Assembly (NCBI GenBank): GCA_963971425.1
Contig: OZ020522.1
Location: 2,082,168 to 2,146,167 of the forward strand
Direction: 5' to 3'
Origin: Bryoerythrophyllum caledonicum
Taxonomy: Eukaryota > Streptophyta > Bryopsida > Pottiales > Pottiaceae
DNA: 64,000 nt
Shown: piece after piece, positions 36,876 to 48,669 of the stretch
Position numbering within the stretch: position 1 is the stretch's first letter
How the letters are laid out: every line of letters starts with the position of its first letter
Notes under the pieces: generated by a model
Told to the model about the DNA's origin: nothing
Databases searched by the model: none
What the model saw: only the letters and a program-made list of their open reading frames with translations
Position numbers and translations under genes: made by a program

Positions 36876-37474
36876 CTACGCGCTCGTGAACTTCGTCACA
36901 GCCTTCGTGCCCTCCGACACTGCATGCTTCGCCAGCTCCCCGGGCAGAATCAACCGCACGGCCGTCTGGATTTCGCGGGATGTGATTGTCGGCTTCTTGT
37001 TGTACCGCGCCAAGCGAGCTGCCTCCTGCGCCAGCTTCTCGAAGATATCATTGATGAACGAGTTCATGATGCCCATCGCCTTCGATGAGATACCCGTATC
37101 AGGGTGCACCTGAACCCCAACCATGCACACCATTTAGGAAATTGGCTCAACACAAATGCGGCTGAACACAAAACGAACTAAACACAGGGCAAAAAAAACC
37201 CCCTCTTCAACACAAATCCTCTCAACCCCCCTTCACAAGAATCGCATCCGCCCTAAACCCCCAAACAGAAATGCACAGAGATAGATACCATCCATACCTG
37301 CTTCAAAACCTTGTAGATGTAAATCTTGTACGTCTCCACGCTCTTCTTCGACTTCTTCTTCTTGCCCTCGCCCTTGGTGTCGGCCTTGATCTTCTTCTCC
37401 GCCTTCTTCACCACGGGCTTCTTCTCGGCCTTGCTCTTGCCGGCCTTCTGCTCCTCCGCTGCCTTCGGCGCCAT
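36876..37474 (-). CDS. H2B: Histone H2B, copy 2, with one intron
   Basis: Exons 37474-37298 and 37109-36876 are joined by a phase-0 GT/AG intron of 188 bp and encode the same 136 residues as the copy at 28 kb. Intron position and splice sites are the same, but this intron is about 50 bp longer. Silent differences are few, and the flanks are partly alike (upstream promoter, and downstream GCTTTTCTTGAGAAATGATG). The pair arose by duplication, perhaps kept alike by gene conversion. The two genes have the same orientation with about 8.4 kb of transposon-derived DNA between them. Confidence 0.95.
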
Positions 37475-37592
37475 CGCTGCGAACTGTAACTGAAACGAAC
37501 AGGTAGTAACAAGTACAAAAAGAGAGCAGACACACCCGCGCTAACAACAACTGCAGAAACAACAATGAGTGTGTGAGGGAGGGCCTCTTTAG

Positions 37593-37731
37593 TTTTATAG
37601 TCGGGGCCCTGGACGCAGCCAATGAGAGCGCTCCGTTGGCGTGGCGCGGATCGTGCCTGTGGGCCGTCGGATCGGGATCGGAGGGCGGCAGTTTGAAGGA
37701 GAGCGGTGGCGCCATTTTCAGGTTTCCCGCC
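37593..37731 (-). promoter_or_regulatory. S-phase histone promoter of H2B copy 2
   Basis: The same set and nearly the same spacing as copy 1: TATAAAA (37593-37599), CCAAT (37619-37623), octamer CGCGGATC (37645-37652) and TTTCCCGCC (37723-37731). Confidence 0.8.
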
Positions 37732-37827
37732 TCGAGAGGAAGCGTTCTCGAGTTCGAATCCACGCGGGAACCCGATCGTTCTCCTGCCTCGTTGGTAGAA
37801 TCTCATCGTTGGATTAACTTCAGTAAG

Positions 37828-39440
37828 TTAACCCCTAATTTCCTTGACAATTTCACAAGAAAACCCTTCAAAATAGCGGATTCTACTGCAATGAGTAAGG
37901 ATGGAAACAAAAACTGTCATTTCCAATTTCATCTCTAGGATCTCATCCGAGACTTATCAAGTGGCATCCTTACAAAATTTCATAAACTTTGACCGCACGG
38001 ATTGAAGGATTATAGTATTTGAATTAGAGAAAGTGGTTCATTTTCTTTCTAAGGTCGAGTAGATCAATGGACTTTGACTTCACTTGGTGTCAAATTTTTG
38101 GAATGTATAAGGTCTAAATTCGTTGTTGTCATGTTAAACATGGTGTGAGTTCCTTGTACACCAATTTTAGAGGAAGAAACGGAATGTAGCATATTCAAAA
38201 TAAAGTGTGCAAGGAGTACCTTAAATATCACTATTAGTGTACTGCCCAGTAAATGACTTGTAAATGCGATAAGTTTTTACTCTTGATGCCAATTTTTACC
38301 AAGAGCACAACTCTCTATAGTATTCAAATAAGAGGATCATTTTAAACATAGTCAGTAAAAGTATTCACTTAAAGTAAAAACTTATAGCATTTACAAGTCA
38401 TGTACTGGGCGCTACACTAAATGTGATCTTTAGTGTAGAGGTTTAGAAATTGCCAATATTCCTTATATTTTTTCGTGAACTAAACATGTTATAGAATGAG
38501 AATCCGAACGGTCAATAAGAAGGTTTACACCACATCTTGTAGTTGAAAAAATGAAGAGGTAAAGATATGAAGAGATCTAAGTTTTATGTGTGAATGAAGA
38601 AGTTTTTTTGGCACCTAGCCCATCAATGTGTATCGTTGTGTGAAAATGTTTGACTTGGGTTGAATTGTTGTTTTTCATTAAAGACAAGAATTGTTTCTTG
38701 GGAGTGTGGAAGGAATTATGTTGTGAAATGTAAAGTTCATATTTGCGCACACATTGCATGAACACTCTACAAAAATCAAATCATGATTTGGAGTTACAAA
38801 GCTCATAGAGAAGCCAATAATACAACACAATATACATCAAATACACTAAAATACAGTGAATATCATGCCGCATACTATGCTGTATTTTATACATATGCAA
38901 AATAATTTTGGTCTTAAATTTTGATTGAAATTTGTCTTTAAGAGATCCTTCATTGCTTTGTGATTGTTGATCTCTCTCATTGCATACAAACTTCCGTTTT
39001 AATCTGTATAAGTTTGGTACATTTTTGTATACAATCACGTAGACTAAAGTAAAAAAAACCATCAATAATCATGTATAAATTTTCCCTTCACATATGATAT
39101 GTCAATGCAGAGCTATCAAATTGGTGCACATGTGAACCTCTTTTATTCAAAGTACAAAAATTCTTGCATGAATCCATTGGTGGATAAAGTAGTATACTCT
39201 CCTAGGTCCACAATTATCATCATCAATATCATGTAACTTTACACACTATAATCTAATCCATCCACCGTTGGATGTTGTGTAAATTTTCTCCAAAGTTAAG
39301 GTTGTGGGTTGAATTCAATTTTGTAAGGTTGGATACTAAAATTAGGCACATTTCCATCAAAGTTAGTTCAAAGAAAAAAATCAGCACATTTTTTGGTTTT
39401 GGAGAAACATGACATGGGTGCTAAAGGGTTTAAGGGTTAA
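37828..39440 (+). mobile_element. CCCCTAAA family copy with nested insertions
   Basis: Starts TTAACCCCTAATTTCCTTGA only 90 bp upstream of the H2B promoter and follows the family through GGTGTCAAATTTTTGGAATG and AGAGGAAGAAACGGAATG. It is broken by a MITE (38223-38438). A second element follows from about 38.7 kb, matching 48.85-49.55 kb (ATCATGATTTGGA and GATTGTTGATCTCTCTC) and ending AAGGGTTAA at 39440. The right end of the host copy is not found. Confidence 0.6.
38223..38438. mobile_element. MITE with CTACACTAAA-type ends, copy 1
   Basis: The two halves are inverted copies of each other over about 65 bp: the left half has GCCCAGTAAATGACTTGTAA and AAGTTTTTACTCTT, the right half has the reverse complement with ATTTACAAGTCATGTACTGG. 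The right end, CTTTAGTGTAG, is inverted-repeat like in itself. Related family members without the insert (54.75 kb) continue from GGAGT to AGGTT, which marks the insertion point. Confidence 0.85.
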
Positions 39441-40454
39441 AAGTGCTACACCCATGAATACAAGAGAGTGATCTCAAGTAAAATATGGTGTTATGAAATT
39501 TAGAACCTTATGTAATTGGGATAAAGTGAAGTCAAAGTTTGCTTATCCTCTCACTTCAAGCATTACAAGCTTCTAATGTGAGGAATCAATATTTACTAAA
39601 TTTTGTGAGCTCTTTGTTATATAAGCTTAGATCAAGATCTTATTGTCGAATTTCAATGGAATATTTAATTCTATTATCACTTTTTATACTACAATAGGCA
39701 ATTTGAAGTGTTTTTGGTGTGAAAAATTCAAGAAATATAGAGGTAGTATAACAAATTTGTTCAGATTGTAAAATAACATGATTTTTGTATCATATAAATT
39801 GGAGTAAGTGGAATTTTTCTTGTTTTGGTACATACGAAATATACTCAAATTTCAGTCATTGAATTGATAATTTGTAGTTATGAAACAAATAAAGTTTACA
39901 TCAACAAATAATTTTATTTATAACATTTATATTTTCTAAGTATCACATGGGTGTTAAGTTTTTTTGAAAATAAAATTTGATTTGAGGTAATCTTACAAAT
40001 TTATGTATGTCATCATTTTAATATGTTTTCCACACCTCTATATTGAAGACAATATTTGTGAAAACATCACATGGTATATGGAAATGTCTAAAATGATGCA
40101 TTTACAAATATGATGTTGAAGAAATCTGGTCTCTAGTGGAGGTTGGCGTGAATAATGCGTATGTTTGTTCTACCAAGATTCAGGATTAGTTGTAGGAACT
40201 TCTTCTCCCTTTGAAAATAGACATCATAGGTTTTCTCAATAAATATATATATATATATATATATTCATATATATATATATATATATATTCATATATATAT
40301 ATATATATATGTGTGCTTCCCACATAATTGTAATGCCAACTAGAAATGCACAACCATTGTGCACATTTAGACCTTTAAAAACATTTAAAGAAGATGGTTA
40401 TGTGTCCTTTATATGAATAGTATCTTTAATTATATTGAATATTTTTTATACTAA
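39441..40454. other. Repeat-derived DNA and AT microsatellite
   Basis: Shared with 34.68-36.0 kb (ACTTCAAGCATTAC, TTTTTGGTGTGAAAAA). (AT)n blocks at about 40240-40310 are separated by two TTCAT interruptions. No gene seen. Confidence 0.55.
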
Positions 40455-41439
40455 TTAACCCAAAAGAACCAAAGTCTCCTCAAAGGACATTTTGAATTTC
40501 AATTAATTTCAAAATTTGGCATGTTTTTTTAAGATTTTTTATTGAATGGGCAACTTTTTAATAGCTTTCCATTGTCATATTTTTTTTTGTCGTAATCCGA
40601 CTTATGTTTCAAAAGTTACAAACATTTTTCAATAACATATACAAATGGTGCAGCGGTTTAGTGTGACATATAACAAATATTGATAGAAAACATTTATTTA
40701 TTCCAAATTCAAAAGAAATTCAAGTTTTTGTCCATTTAAAAAAAATTAAAAATCCTTCTTGGAAAGGGAATGGAAGTCTTTGCATCCACCATACGGACTT
40801 TTGAATTTCAAAAATTTGAGAAGGATATGATATATGCAAAACTTGTTAGTGTATTATTGATTCTTAGAGGGATTTCACATGCGGATTGTGGACCGAACTA
40901 TGTCAAGGACCAAACTATGTCGAGAGGCCGAGTTTTGGAGTTTGAAAAAAATATTAAAATATGTGATTTATCGAATTTGGGTCACTACAGTGTAAAAGCC
41001 CGAGGGATTGAGTTGAGAGGCCATGATCCATATCATTTGGTAAATCCCAAGTCAAATTTTACTCTTAAAGGTCCTAATTTTATGAAATCTTCCTCCCTCA
41101 TTTTTCTCTTCCCATAGAGTCCACAAGGGAACGGATTTTTATGCTTCTTTCAATCTTTGTGGTTATGAAATATATTATTGTGGGCATTTTGGCTTTTCAA
41201 AAGGTTGCGATTTTTCACCACATTGTTCAATTATCAATGATGACGGCATTTATTAGGGGACAACGGAGGGTTGCATCACATACGTCATGTTGGCAATGAG
41301 AGTAAGGCTAAAGACATTCAAGTATTTATGTACTTTGTTAGGGCCTGTTTTGAAAAAGAAAGATATAACAATGAGAGATGGCATTTCAATAGAGAAAAGG
41401 GTTGCAATAACTCTTTCACAAATAGCAACGGGAAGTTCC

Positions 41440-42304
41440 TTATATACTCAAAGCAATTGATGAGAGTCATATTCCTATTATAGCACCTTCTCATGACCCC
41501 ATATCATATTATTGTAGAAAGGGATTTCATTCGTGTCTTCTACAAGGGATTGTAGATGCAAAATGTAAGTTTTGGGATTATGATTTTGGATGGGCTTGTT
41601 GGATACATGATTGGGCATTATTCCAAAAGTATGAAATAGGAAAGAAGACTGTAAGAGCTATATTTTTACGATACAATTTTTTTTAGGATGCAACATGTCC
41701 AATGAGGTCGTGGTTTTATCCACTTTTTAAAGGAGAAAGAGAAGGATTATGTAGGGAGTAAGCTCATTGGAATTTTATCCAATCTAGTACACATATTGTA
41801 GTGGAAAGGGCGTTTGGGATTTTGGAAGGAAGATGGCGGATTTTATTGAAACTAATTGATGTGCGTGTGAAAAATATACCGGACATAGTAACCGCATGTC
41901 CTTGCTTTCACAATTTATGTATTATGGAGAGAGATGAGTTTGATATGGAGTGGGCCAAAGATGCAATAAATGAAATAATTGAGGGAGGCAAACAATTGCC
42001 TAAGAGATATGCAAAATGTTAGTACTGTGTTTAACATTTGGAGGCGTCCTTCAAAGAGATGAGGTTATTACAAGGGAAAAATCTGGACGTAGAAGAAAAC
42101 GCATTCATTGAGGAAGATAATGACAAAATTCAAGACACATGTGAAGAGGAAGAAACAAAGAAACAAAGACACGATAATATAAAAGACATGCTAGCTGAAG
42201 CAACTAGAATTCATGAGTTATTGGCAAGAAATTTTTACAAAGAGACTTTGAAGAGGAAGTCCAACATTCAATGGATGGATGATTTGAATTTAGATTTGAA
42301 ATAG
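41440..42304 (+). pseudogene. PIF/Harbinger transposase (DDE nuclease) relic
   Basis: Reading through small shifts gives AIDESHIPIIAP with the first Asp (about 41458), then YYCRKGFHSCLLQGIVDAKC, then GWACWIHDWALFQK with the second Asp (about 41618), and VVERAFGILEGRWRILLKL with the Glu (about 41805). These are the hallmark blocks of the family. The tail (42038-42304) is acidic and ends KSNIQWMDDLNLDLK. Frames break near 41685 and 41760, and a stop splits the tail. The enzyme would cut and paste the element with help from the Myb-like partner. Confidence 0.8.
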
Positions 42305-42415
42305 TGAAAATCGATTACAACTTGTCGACCAAACAATCAAACTGACCATCGACCCTCTCTAGCATCTCATTGGTTCTCTCAAAATTTTTCAATAAAGTAC
42401 AACTAGATTCTACCA

Positions 42416-42735
42416 TCATCTCAAAAATTTGATTGCTTTATCATTGAAATTTGGCTTACCTTTTGAGGAAGATGATGGAATTATATTTGTTGTAGATTGT
42501 CGTTGAATGTCCCTATCAAGAGTGAAATTGGATTGATTGTTGGAATTGTCGTTGTTGGTGGCCAAAACATGCTTCATGACTTGGCTCGCTTGATGCCACC
42601 ACTTGTCCATGGCTTTGTAATACTTGCTCTCATGGTGATCATTTCCCGAAATGCCATCAGCCATCTTGTCTTCTTTGTATGCTTTGAAAATTGCCATGAA
42701 TTATTTCTTGCATGCTAAGCATGTCTGATTAAATT
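42416..42735 (-). pseudogene. Myb/SANT-like ORF of the PIF/Harbinger element
   Basis: The minus frame reads FMAIFKAYKEDKMADGISGN and KYYKAMDKWWHQASQVMKHV, the block seen in the DNA-binding ORF1 protein of plant PIF elements. A stop lies just before MAIFK (CLACKK-stop-F). Upstream minus-strand coding (43.0-43.4 kb, Lys-rich with AVPKKKATKP) may be its N-terminal part. It faces the transposase convergently. Confidence 0.6.
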
Positions 42736-44712
42736 TTGGTTGGACCGCGAGCAATTTAGAATGAAGCCTCACCCATGTATCGATATATAGAGTCTAAACA
42801 ATCCAAAATATTAAGGAATTGGCCGAAAATTGCGGCCGAAAATTAACTCCAACACTATTATCTACAATGTAAATGTGATAAAAGATGAATGAACATGGAT
42901 TATGTCACCAAAGAGTACTAGGCGGGATCCTTGCCAACTCAGACTAGATCCGTGGAGTGGTATGGGGGGACTACAGTTCCAAACCCTTTGCCGACGCCCT
43001 TTGACACTTGAGCTTTGGAGGAAAGGGGGGTGTGGGGGCCGAGGGCTTGGCACATACACATGACGAAGGCGACGGCCTTTTAGCCCTAGTGGGGCCACAA
43101 ACCCTGAATCCAACAATTTTGCAAAATTTGATTGAAGACATATATTTTTTTCTGCCATTTCTCACAAATTCGGACTCCATCTCCCTTGAAGTGCAATCAA
43201 GGCAAGTACGTCCAAATCCAACCAAGTTCTCCCTCTATCTTCTTCACCACCTTCACCTTGACCTTCACCTTCAATCTGCACCACGGGTTTTGTTGCCTTC
43301 TTCTTTGGAACCGCCCTCTTCGTTGAAGGTTTCACAATGAACACATCATCATCCCCTTTAACTACTCTCTCTTCTACTTCTTCCTCTTGATTTTTAGCCG
43401 AGTATTGCTTAAATGCATTTTGTGAACTTGGCCCGAAAAAATCTCCGCATCAACCAAGACCTCGGGTTGGCTACAAAAAAATGGGGTTTTGGAATAGCGC
43501 TCCATTTTCACTCATTTAAAAAAAAAGGTGTTGAGCAATCCAAGAACAACAAAAAAAGGCCAAAAAATCACCACACAAGCAAAACGAGAGCGGCTAAAAG
43601 CGGACAAGTGAAAGAAAAAGAGAGAGACGATGGTCACGGCTTATCAATTGAGATAAAAAAGAAGCCGTTTTGATCTTATAGCTAAGATCTTGTCAGATTT
43701 TGAATATTTTAATTGAAAAAATGTTGTGCACCTCCGCAAGAGTTTGGATTTTTATTCTCGATTGGACCAAATTTCCCTCAAGAGACCAAATTCTTGGCGC
43801 CAAAACCTCCAAAAAGTGTTGCCATGTAGGCATTTTAGACGCCCTTGGCCTCTCGACCCTTGGTCCATGTTTGAAAGCTAAGAAGCCAACCATGGCGAAA
43901 TTTGGGGCTTTAAACCAATCGAATTGCAAGTACCACTTGGCCTCTCAACCCTTGGTCCGCGTGTGAAACGCCCATCGCACATAGATGCATTGGAGGATTT
44001 TTAAAGACATCTTTTATCCCTCTTCTACTGCTAAAATTTGGTGCACATGTGCCTAATATGATTATTTTAAGTTAAAATTGGAAATTCATAGCCCGTAGTG
44101 CAAAACTTTACTATAGAAGGTGGTCAAAGTTTTTTGAAGGTGTTTAGTATGACCTCAAGAAGAGTTTATGTCTCTCTTCAAAGGCTTACATTATATCTTT
44201 CAATATGTGCGGTAAAAATGAACAAAAAATTTACCACACATATTTGTACAATCCTAGTACAAGGTCCTATAGTTAGATATATAAAGAATGTGTTTATTTG
44301 CATTTTGTGTTGAATGCTTGAAACTAGTAGCTTTCAGTGATTTTGGGTGCTAGAATGTCAAAGGATTTTAGGGGTTAATTAAAGTTAATTAAAGTTAATT
44401 CTCCTTTAATATGAGGGTGAATAAGTTGGTGGATAACTTTAATGAACATGATAAGGATGAAAAAGAAAATTTCATAAGATAGGAGTTCAAATTTCAATGG
44501 CTTATTCTTAGACGATTGTTGCTCTCAAGGATCATGGCAACGATATATATGGATCATTTGTGCAATGATGAGACTTTATCTTCGAATGAATTACATAGTC
44601 TAAGACCCAAAAAATCTTTATACTTACTCAGACAATTTCAATCTAACTTTTTAATAGGAAGTAGATAAATAATAATCCATGAAATCATCCGCAAAATCTA
44701 CATGTTATCTCA

Positions 44713-45900
44713 TTAATCCCTAAATTTCTTTGACTATTTCACACCCAAAACACTTCAATGTTGCTTGTGTTAGTGCAATGAATAAATAAAGAAACAAAAA
44801 CTTGTATATTTAGTTTTAACTGTAGGATCTTGAATACAACTTATCAAGTAACATATTAACAAAAACTTAAATAACTTCAAATGCACAGATTAAAATATTA
44901 TTTTATTTGAAGTAGAAAAAAATATTCATTTTCTTCCATGCGTCGTGTGGAATAGCAGACGTTGACTTCACTTGGTGTCAAATTTTTAAATTACACAAGG
45001 TCTAAATGCATTGCCATCATGTTAAGCATGATATAAGTTCATTGTCCACTAATTTTTAGAGGTAGAGAAGGGGTGTTGCATATTCAAAATAACTTGACAA
45101 GGAGTGATGGTTCAAAAATTGCCAATTCACAAATTATTTTTTGTGAACTTAATTTGTTTTAGAATGGTAATCAAATGGTCAATAAGATGGTTTACATCAC
45201 ATCTTGTTGTGAAAAAAATAACAAGTAAAAGATGTGATGATCTTTAAGTTTTATGTGAAAAAGAAAAATATTTTATGGTACCTTGCCAACAATGTGTGAC
45301 AATGTATAAAAATATGTGTCTTGGATTATTATGCTATTTTTCACCAATGACAAGAATTTTTTTTGACGATGTTAAAGGAAATAATATATCCTACAAATAT
45401 TGAAAATCTTACGTACAATAGAGTGTCCTAGCAAAGGTTTTTGGAGTTGCCCGACGTGCCCGCTCTCCCCATTTGAAATGCAAAACCCTATAACTTTTTC
45501 ATTAGATGTCACATTAGGAAAAAATTGTAGTCATCCTAAACCCCATCTACATTATAAAATTCAAAAAGGAATGTTATAAACTCATACCATTGGAATCTAC
45601 CCAAACCTTCAAAAGTCCTTCAAGGAATTTTTTTGGAAAATTACAAATAAATCCTACTCATACCTTGATTTGATTCCAAAATTATCCAAGTTGACTAAAC
45701 AAGATATTCTCTATATAAGTGACATTCTATTGCAAAACCTCTTTATTATCACTAGCTTGTGATTCAAGGACTACACTATTGCATGATTTCATTTGAAAAA
45801 ATATTAGTACTTAAAATAAAATTTAAAAACTAAATAGTAATATATGTGATCTTCATTAAATCTTTGGGGCCTGGAAGGGCGATATGTGGTCTTTGGGGGT
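44713..45900 (+). mobile_element. CCCCTAAA family copy, right end lost
   Basis: Begins TTAATCCCTAAATTTCTTTG with CACTTCAATGTTGC and continues through TTGGTGTCAAATTTTTAAAT, TTTTTAGAGGTAGAGAAGG and TTGCCCGACGTGCCCGC. No clear TTTAGGGGTTAA end follows. Confidence 0.65.
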
Positions 45901-46139
45901 AAAATCACACCGTAGCAATGATTAATAAAAGATGGTCCAAATTAGTCTTCACAGCGGACCTGTAACAAGTTACGATGATTTTGATGAGACCATTGGCGCA
46001 CAAATTGGCACCAAAAATTGGTGGTGAGCCTGATTTACATGAAGTGGGATCATGATGAAATGTACCCTCACCGTAGATGATATTCTTCATGATATGTTAC
46101 ACTAATAGATTCTTCCCATGCCTTGTCTGCTTGTAGGAG

Positions 46140-46444
46140 TTAATCCTTTAACGACAAGGCCATGCACGAAGCCTTGAAAATTCTTACGATTTAATAGATT
46201 GTGCACAACATAATCTACACAATGAGTACATTTCACTCTTCACTTTTTTCACAGAGATCATTGTAGTTTGTTCCTGCCTCAACCAATTGGAGATCAGAAA
46301 GATGAATTAGATGGAAAAAAGCATAGTGCACAACCGCTCCAACTAGTGCAAATCAATCCAACGGTTCAATAAACCGTGGCTCCCCGAAAACTAGTCTCAT
46401 TGACCACGTTATTTTCCTTCATCGTTAAAGGGTTAAAGGGTTAA
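46140..46444. mobile_element. CCCTTTAA family MITE, complete, upstream of FdC2
   Basis: Left end TTAATCCTTTAACGACAAGG, right end ATCGTTAAAGGGTTAA with the terminal AAAGGGTTAA doubled, so the element ends at 46436 or 46444. About 300 bp, no coding capacity. It lies about 470 bp before the FdC2 start codon. Confidence 0.8.
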
Positions 46445-46916
46445 TATCACATGACATGCGTTCGTCCATCATAAAAGTGACATAAAAGAGGTTAGAGAAA
46501 ACAACCCCAGCCAGAAGGACGACGCTGACGGGGCACCACGAACTGTCCGACGTGGACGAACCCAATCCACTTCCACCCGTCCACGTCAGCTCCCACACTT
46601 GTGGCTCATCTTCTTTCTCCTCCACAAAGAGCCGACCCGCTTCTCGGCCGATACCTGCCCGATAGCCACCCAAGACCACCACAGTACCCCCCTATACCCG
46701 CTCGATACACAGCCACTCCCATCTTCATTTTCCTCCACAAAGAGCCGCTTCTCGATCGATACCTTTCCGATACTCATCCAACACCACCCTAATACCCTCT
46801 CATACCCTCCAGATACCCGGAATTCTTTCTCTCCAACACACCGATGAGTTTCGGCAACGCCTTGGAAACCTTGGATCTTCTGCCATCGCCATCGCCATCG
46901 CCGTCGCTGCAGAATT

Positions 46917-48159
46917 GTGGTCGCACGCATCGGGATTTCAGCCATGGCCGCGGCTGCCTTCACCACTGCTTCGCCGCTGCTCGGGGCATCGACTCACGTT
47001 GCGTCCAGCTCCAGCTCAGGCAGCTCCAGCAGGGGGCGGTTTGGGTCGGTGTGCGTCCGCTCTGCGGTGCCGGAGAACGCGCAGTCGGCTGTGGCGCTGG
47101 AGGTGAAGGAGGAGGAGGTAGAGGAGCGGCGCGAGGTGCCGAAGCACAGAGTGACCGTGAAGGACCGGCAGAATGGCGTCACGCACAGCTTCTTGGTTCC
47201 GGAGGTGTGCTTAGGGTTTCAGTTTCAATGTGAATTAACATTTTGGTGCTGGATGCACGCAACTGAAGAGCAATGCGTGGAAGGAGAGGATTAATTTTGA
47301 GCCTTTTTAACATAAATTAGAAAATGCGTCTAATTTGGAGAAAACCTGTTGTTGCAGAATGAGTACATTCTTCAAAATGGAGAAGACCAGAACATCGAGT
47401 TGCCATTTTCGTGCAGACATGGTGCGAATTCACTCACCTGGTTTAAAAAGAAAAAATCTTAATTTTATCATATTTTCTTAGCCTTTTTTATACTGTGGCG
47501 AATCGGCTTTGATTGTAGGATGTTGTTGTTTGTGTGCAGGATGCTGCACGGCATGTGCGGTCCGTGTAAAGTCTGGCCAATTACATCAACCGCAGGCTCT
47601 CGGTATCTCTATGGAGCTGAGGGAAAAGGTTTGTCCATATCTTTATGTGGCATTGTTTGTCCCGGTTGAAGTGCAGCAGTGGAACTATGGTTCAGAACTT
47701 TCACTTTCTGAACTCTTAACATGGCAGATGATTTCTGGATCGATTCTGTTTTTGATATTTTTTGCAGATCACTGATGAGATATGTGAACATGTTCAGGGA
47801 TATGGACTTCTTTGTGTCGGCTACGCTCTGTCAGATCTTGAAGTTGAAACGCAAGATGAAGACGAGGTAATGATGGTGTTAAATTACATTCACTCATTTT
47901 TATCTGTCCGTAAAGCATTTCTAAAACTTGGGCTTGAATACTCATAAAAAGATGTGATTGAAACTTGTGATTGCAGATTTACTGGCTACAGTTTGGGCAA
48001 TACTTTGCGAAGAACGCTATTGTAAGTTGGCCGCAATCTCCCGAGTCGCTCTTTCTGTACTCTCATGTTGTTTTTATGCATGTTATGTCTGTAACAAACA
48101 TGTTACATGTGCAGGAACGGGACGATTTTGCTCTGGAGCTAGCCGTTGCCGACGAATAG
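46917..48159 (+). CDS. FdC2: Chloroplast ferredoxin C2 (FdC2-type, C-terminally extended)
   Basis: Six exons: 46917-47204, 47358-47421, 47540-47628, 47798-47866, 47977-48021 and 48115-48159, with GT/AG joins that keep frame; about 199 residues. The N-terminus is Ala/Ser-rich (MAAAAFTTASPLLGA), as in a plastid transit peptide; the ATG at 46944 is a likely alternative. The [2Fe-2S] fold carries CRHGCCTACAVRVKSG, giving the Cys-x4-Cys-x2-Cys set, and the fourth Cys in GLLCVGY. The C-terminal extension (DLEVETQDEDE, YWLQFGQYF, ERDDFALELAVADE) is typical of FdC2. FdC2 is an electron carrier acting near photosystem I. Exon 4 has two in-frame acceptors, at 47768 and 47798; the second gives the usual family length. 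Confidence 0.93.
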
Positions 48160-48669
48160 AACATCCAATTTTGTGAGCGGATTTACAAGTGATTCTCTGG
48201 ATGTTTCCTGGATGAGTGGTGGCATCAATCAGTTGTTCACGGTATCTTCTAACTTGAATTCAAGTGTCAATTTGGAAGTAAATGCTAAGTTTGTGTGAAA
48301 GAACGAGGTGTAGTCTAGAGGCGGAGTTTGAGTTAAGGTTAGTTTTGGATGAGAAAGTGTCTCTCTACACTAGGTAGTAAGTGTTCAATTGATTTTCTCT
48401 CCCATGCGACGTTTATGGTTGCACTAAGCACTGTATTTTTACTGCTTATGATTATCTAGAGCACACTTCATCTTGAAGAGTCCTACTCCAAAGGGAGCAT
48501 ATCGTGTCTACCAATGGAAGTGGTTCTTCTTTAGATGACAACCCTAAAGACCGAGATGTATGGAACTGGGACAGCATCCATTTCCTCGATCAATCTTCTT
48601 CCTGTTTGATCAAACCTCAACCTAAGAATCAGAATCCTTCACAAGCTGTCCCATATCCATATTAGTTGC
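48160..48669. other. FdC2 3' region, no further gene seen
   Basis: Probably 3' UTR and intergenic DNA. No canonical polyadenylation signal stands out and no coding region is supportable. Confidence 0.4.

Larger units (their letters stand above)
40455..44378 (+). mobile_element. PIF/Harbinger-type element between TTAA ends
   Basis: The segment contains a DDE_4-type transposase relic on + and a Myb/SANT-like ORF on -, the two-gene set of PIF/Harbinger elements. The right end read inward (TTAACCCCTAAAATCCTTTG, then a CACCCAAAATCACT-like stretch) matches the end of the dispersed CCCCTAAA family. The left end TTAACCCAAAAGAACC is weaker. Assigning both ends to one element is inference. Confidence 0.55.

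Noticed and set aside
40770..41117. A 115-codon + frame at the left of the Harbinger element
   Set aside because: It could be a degenerate N-terminal part of the transposase, but no motif confirms it, so it is not listed separately.
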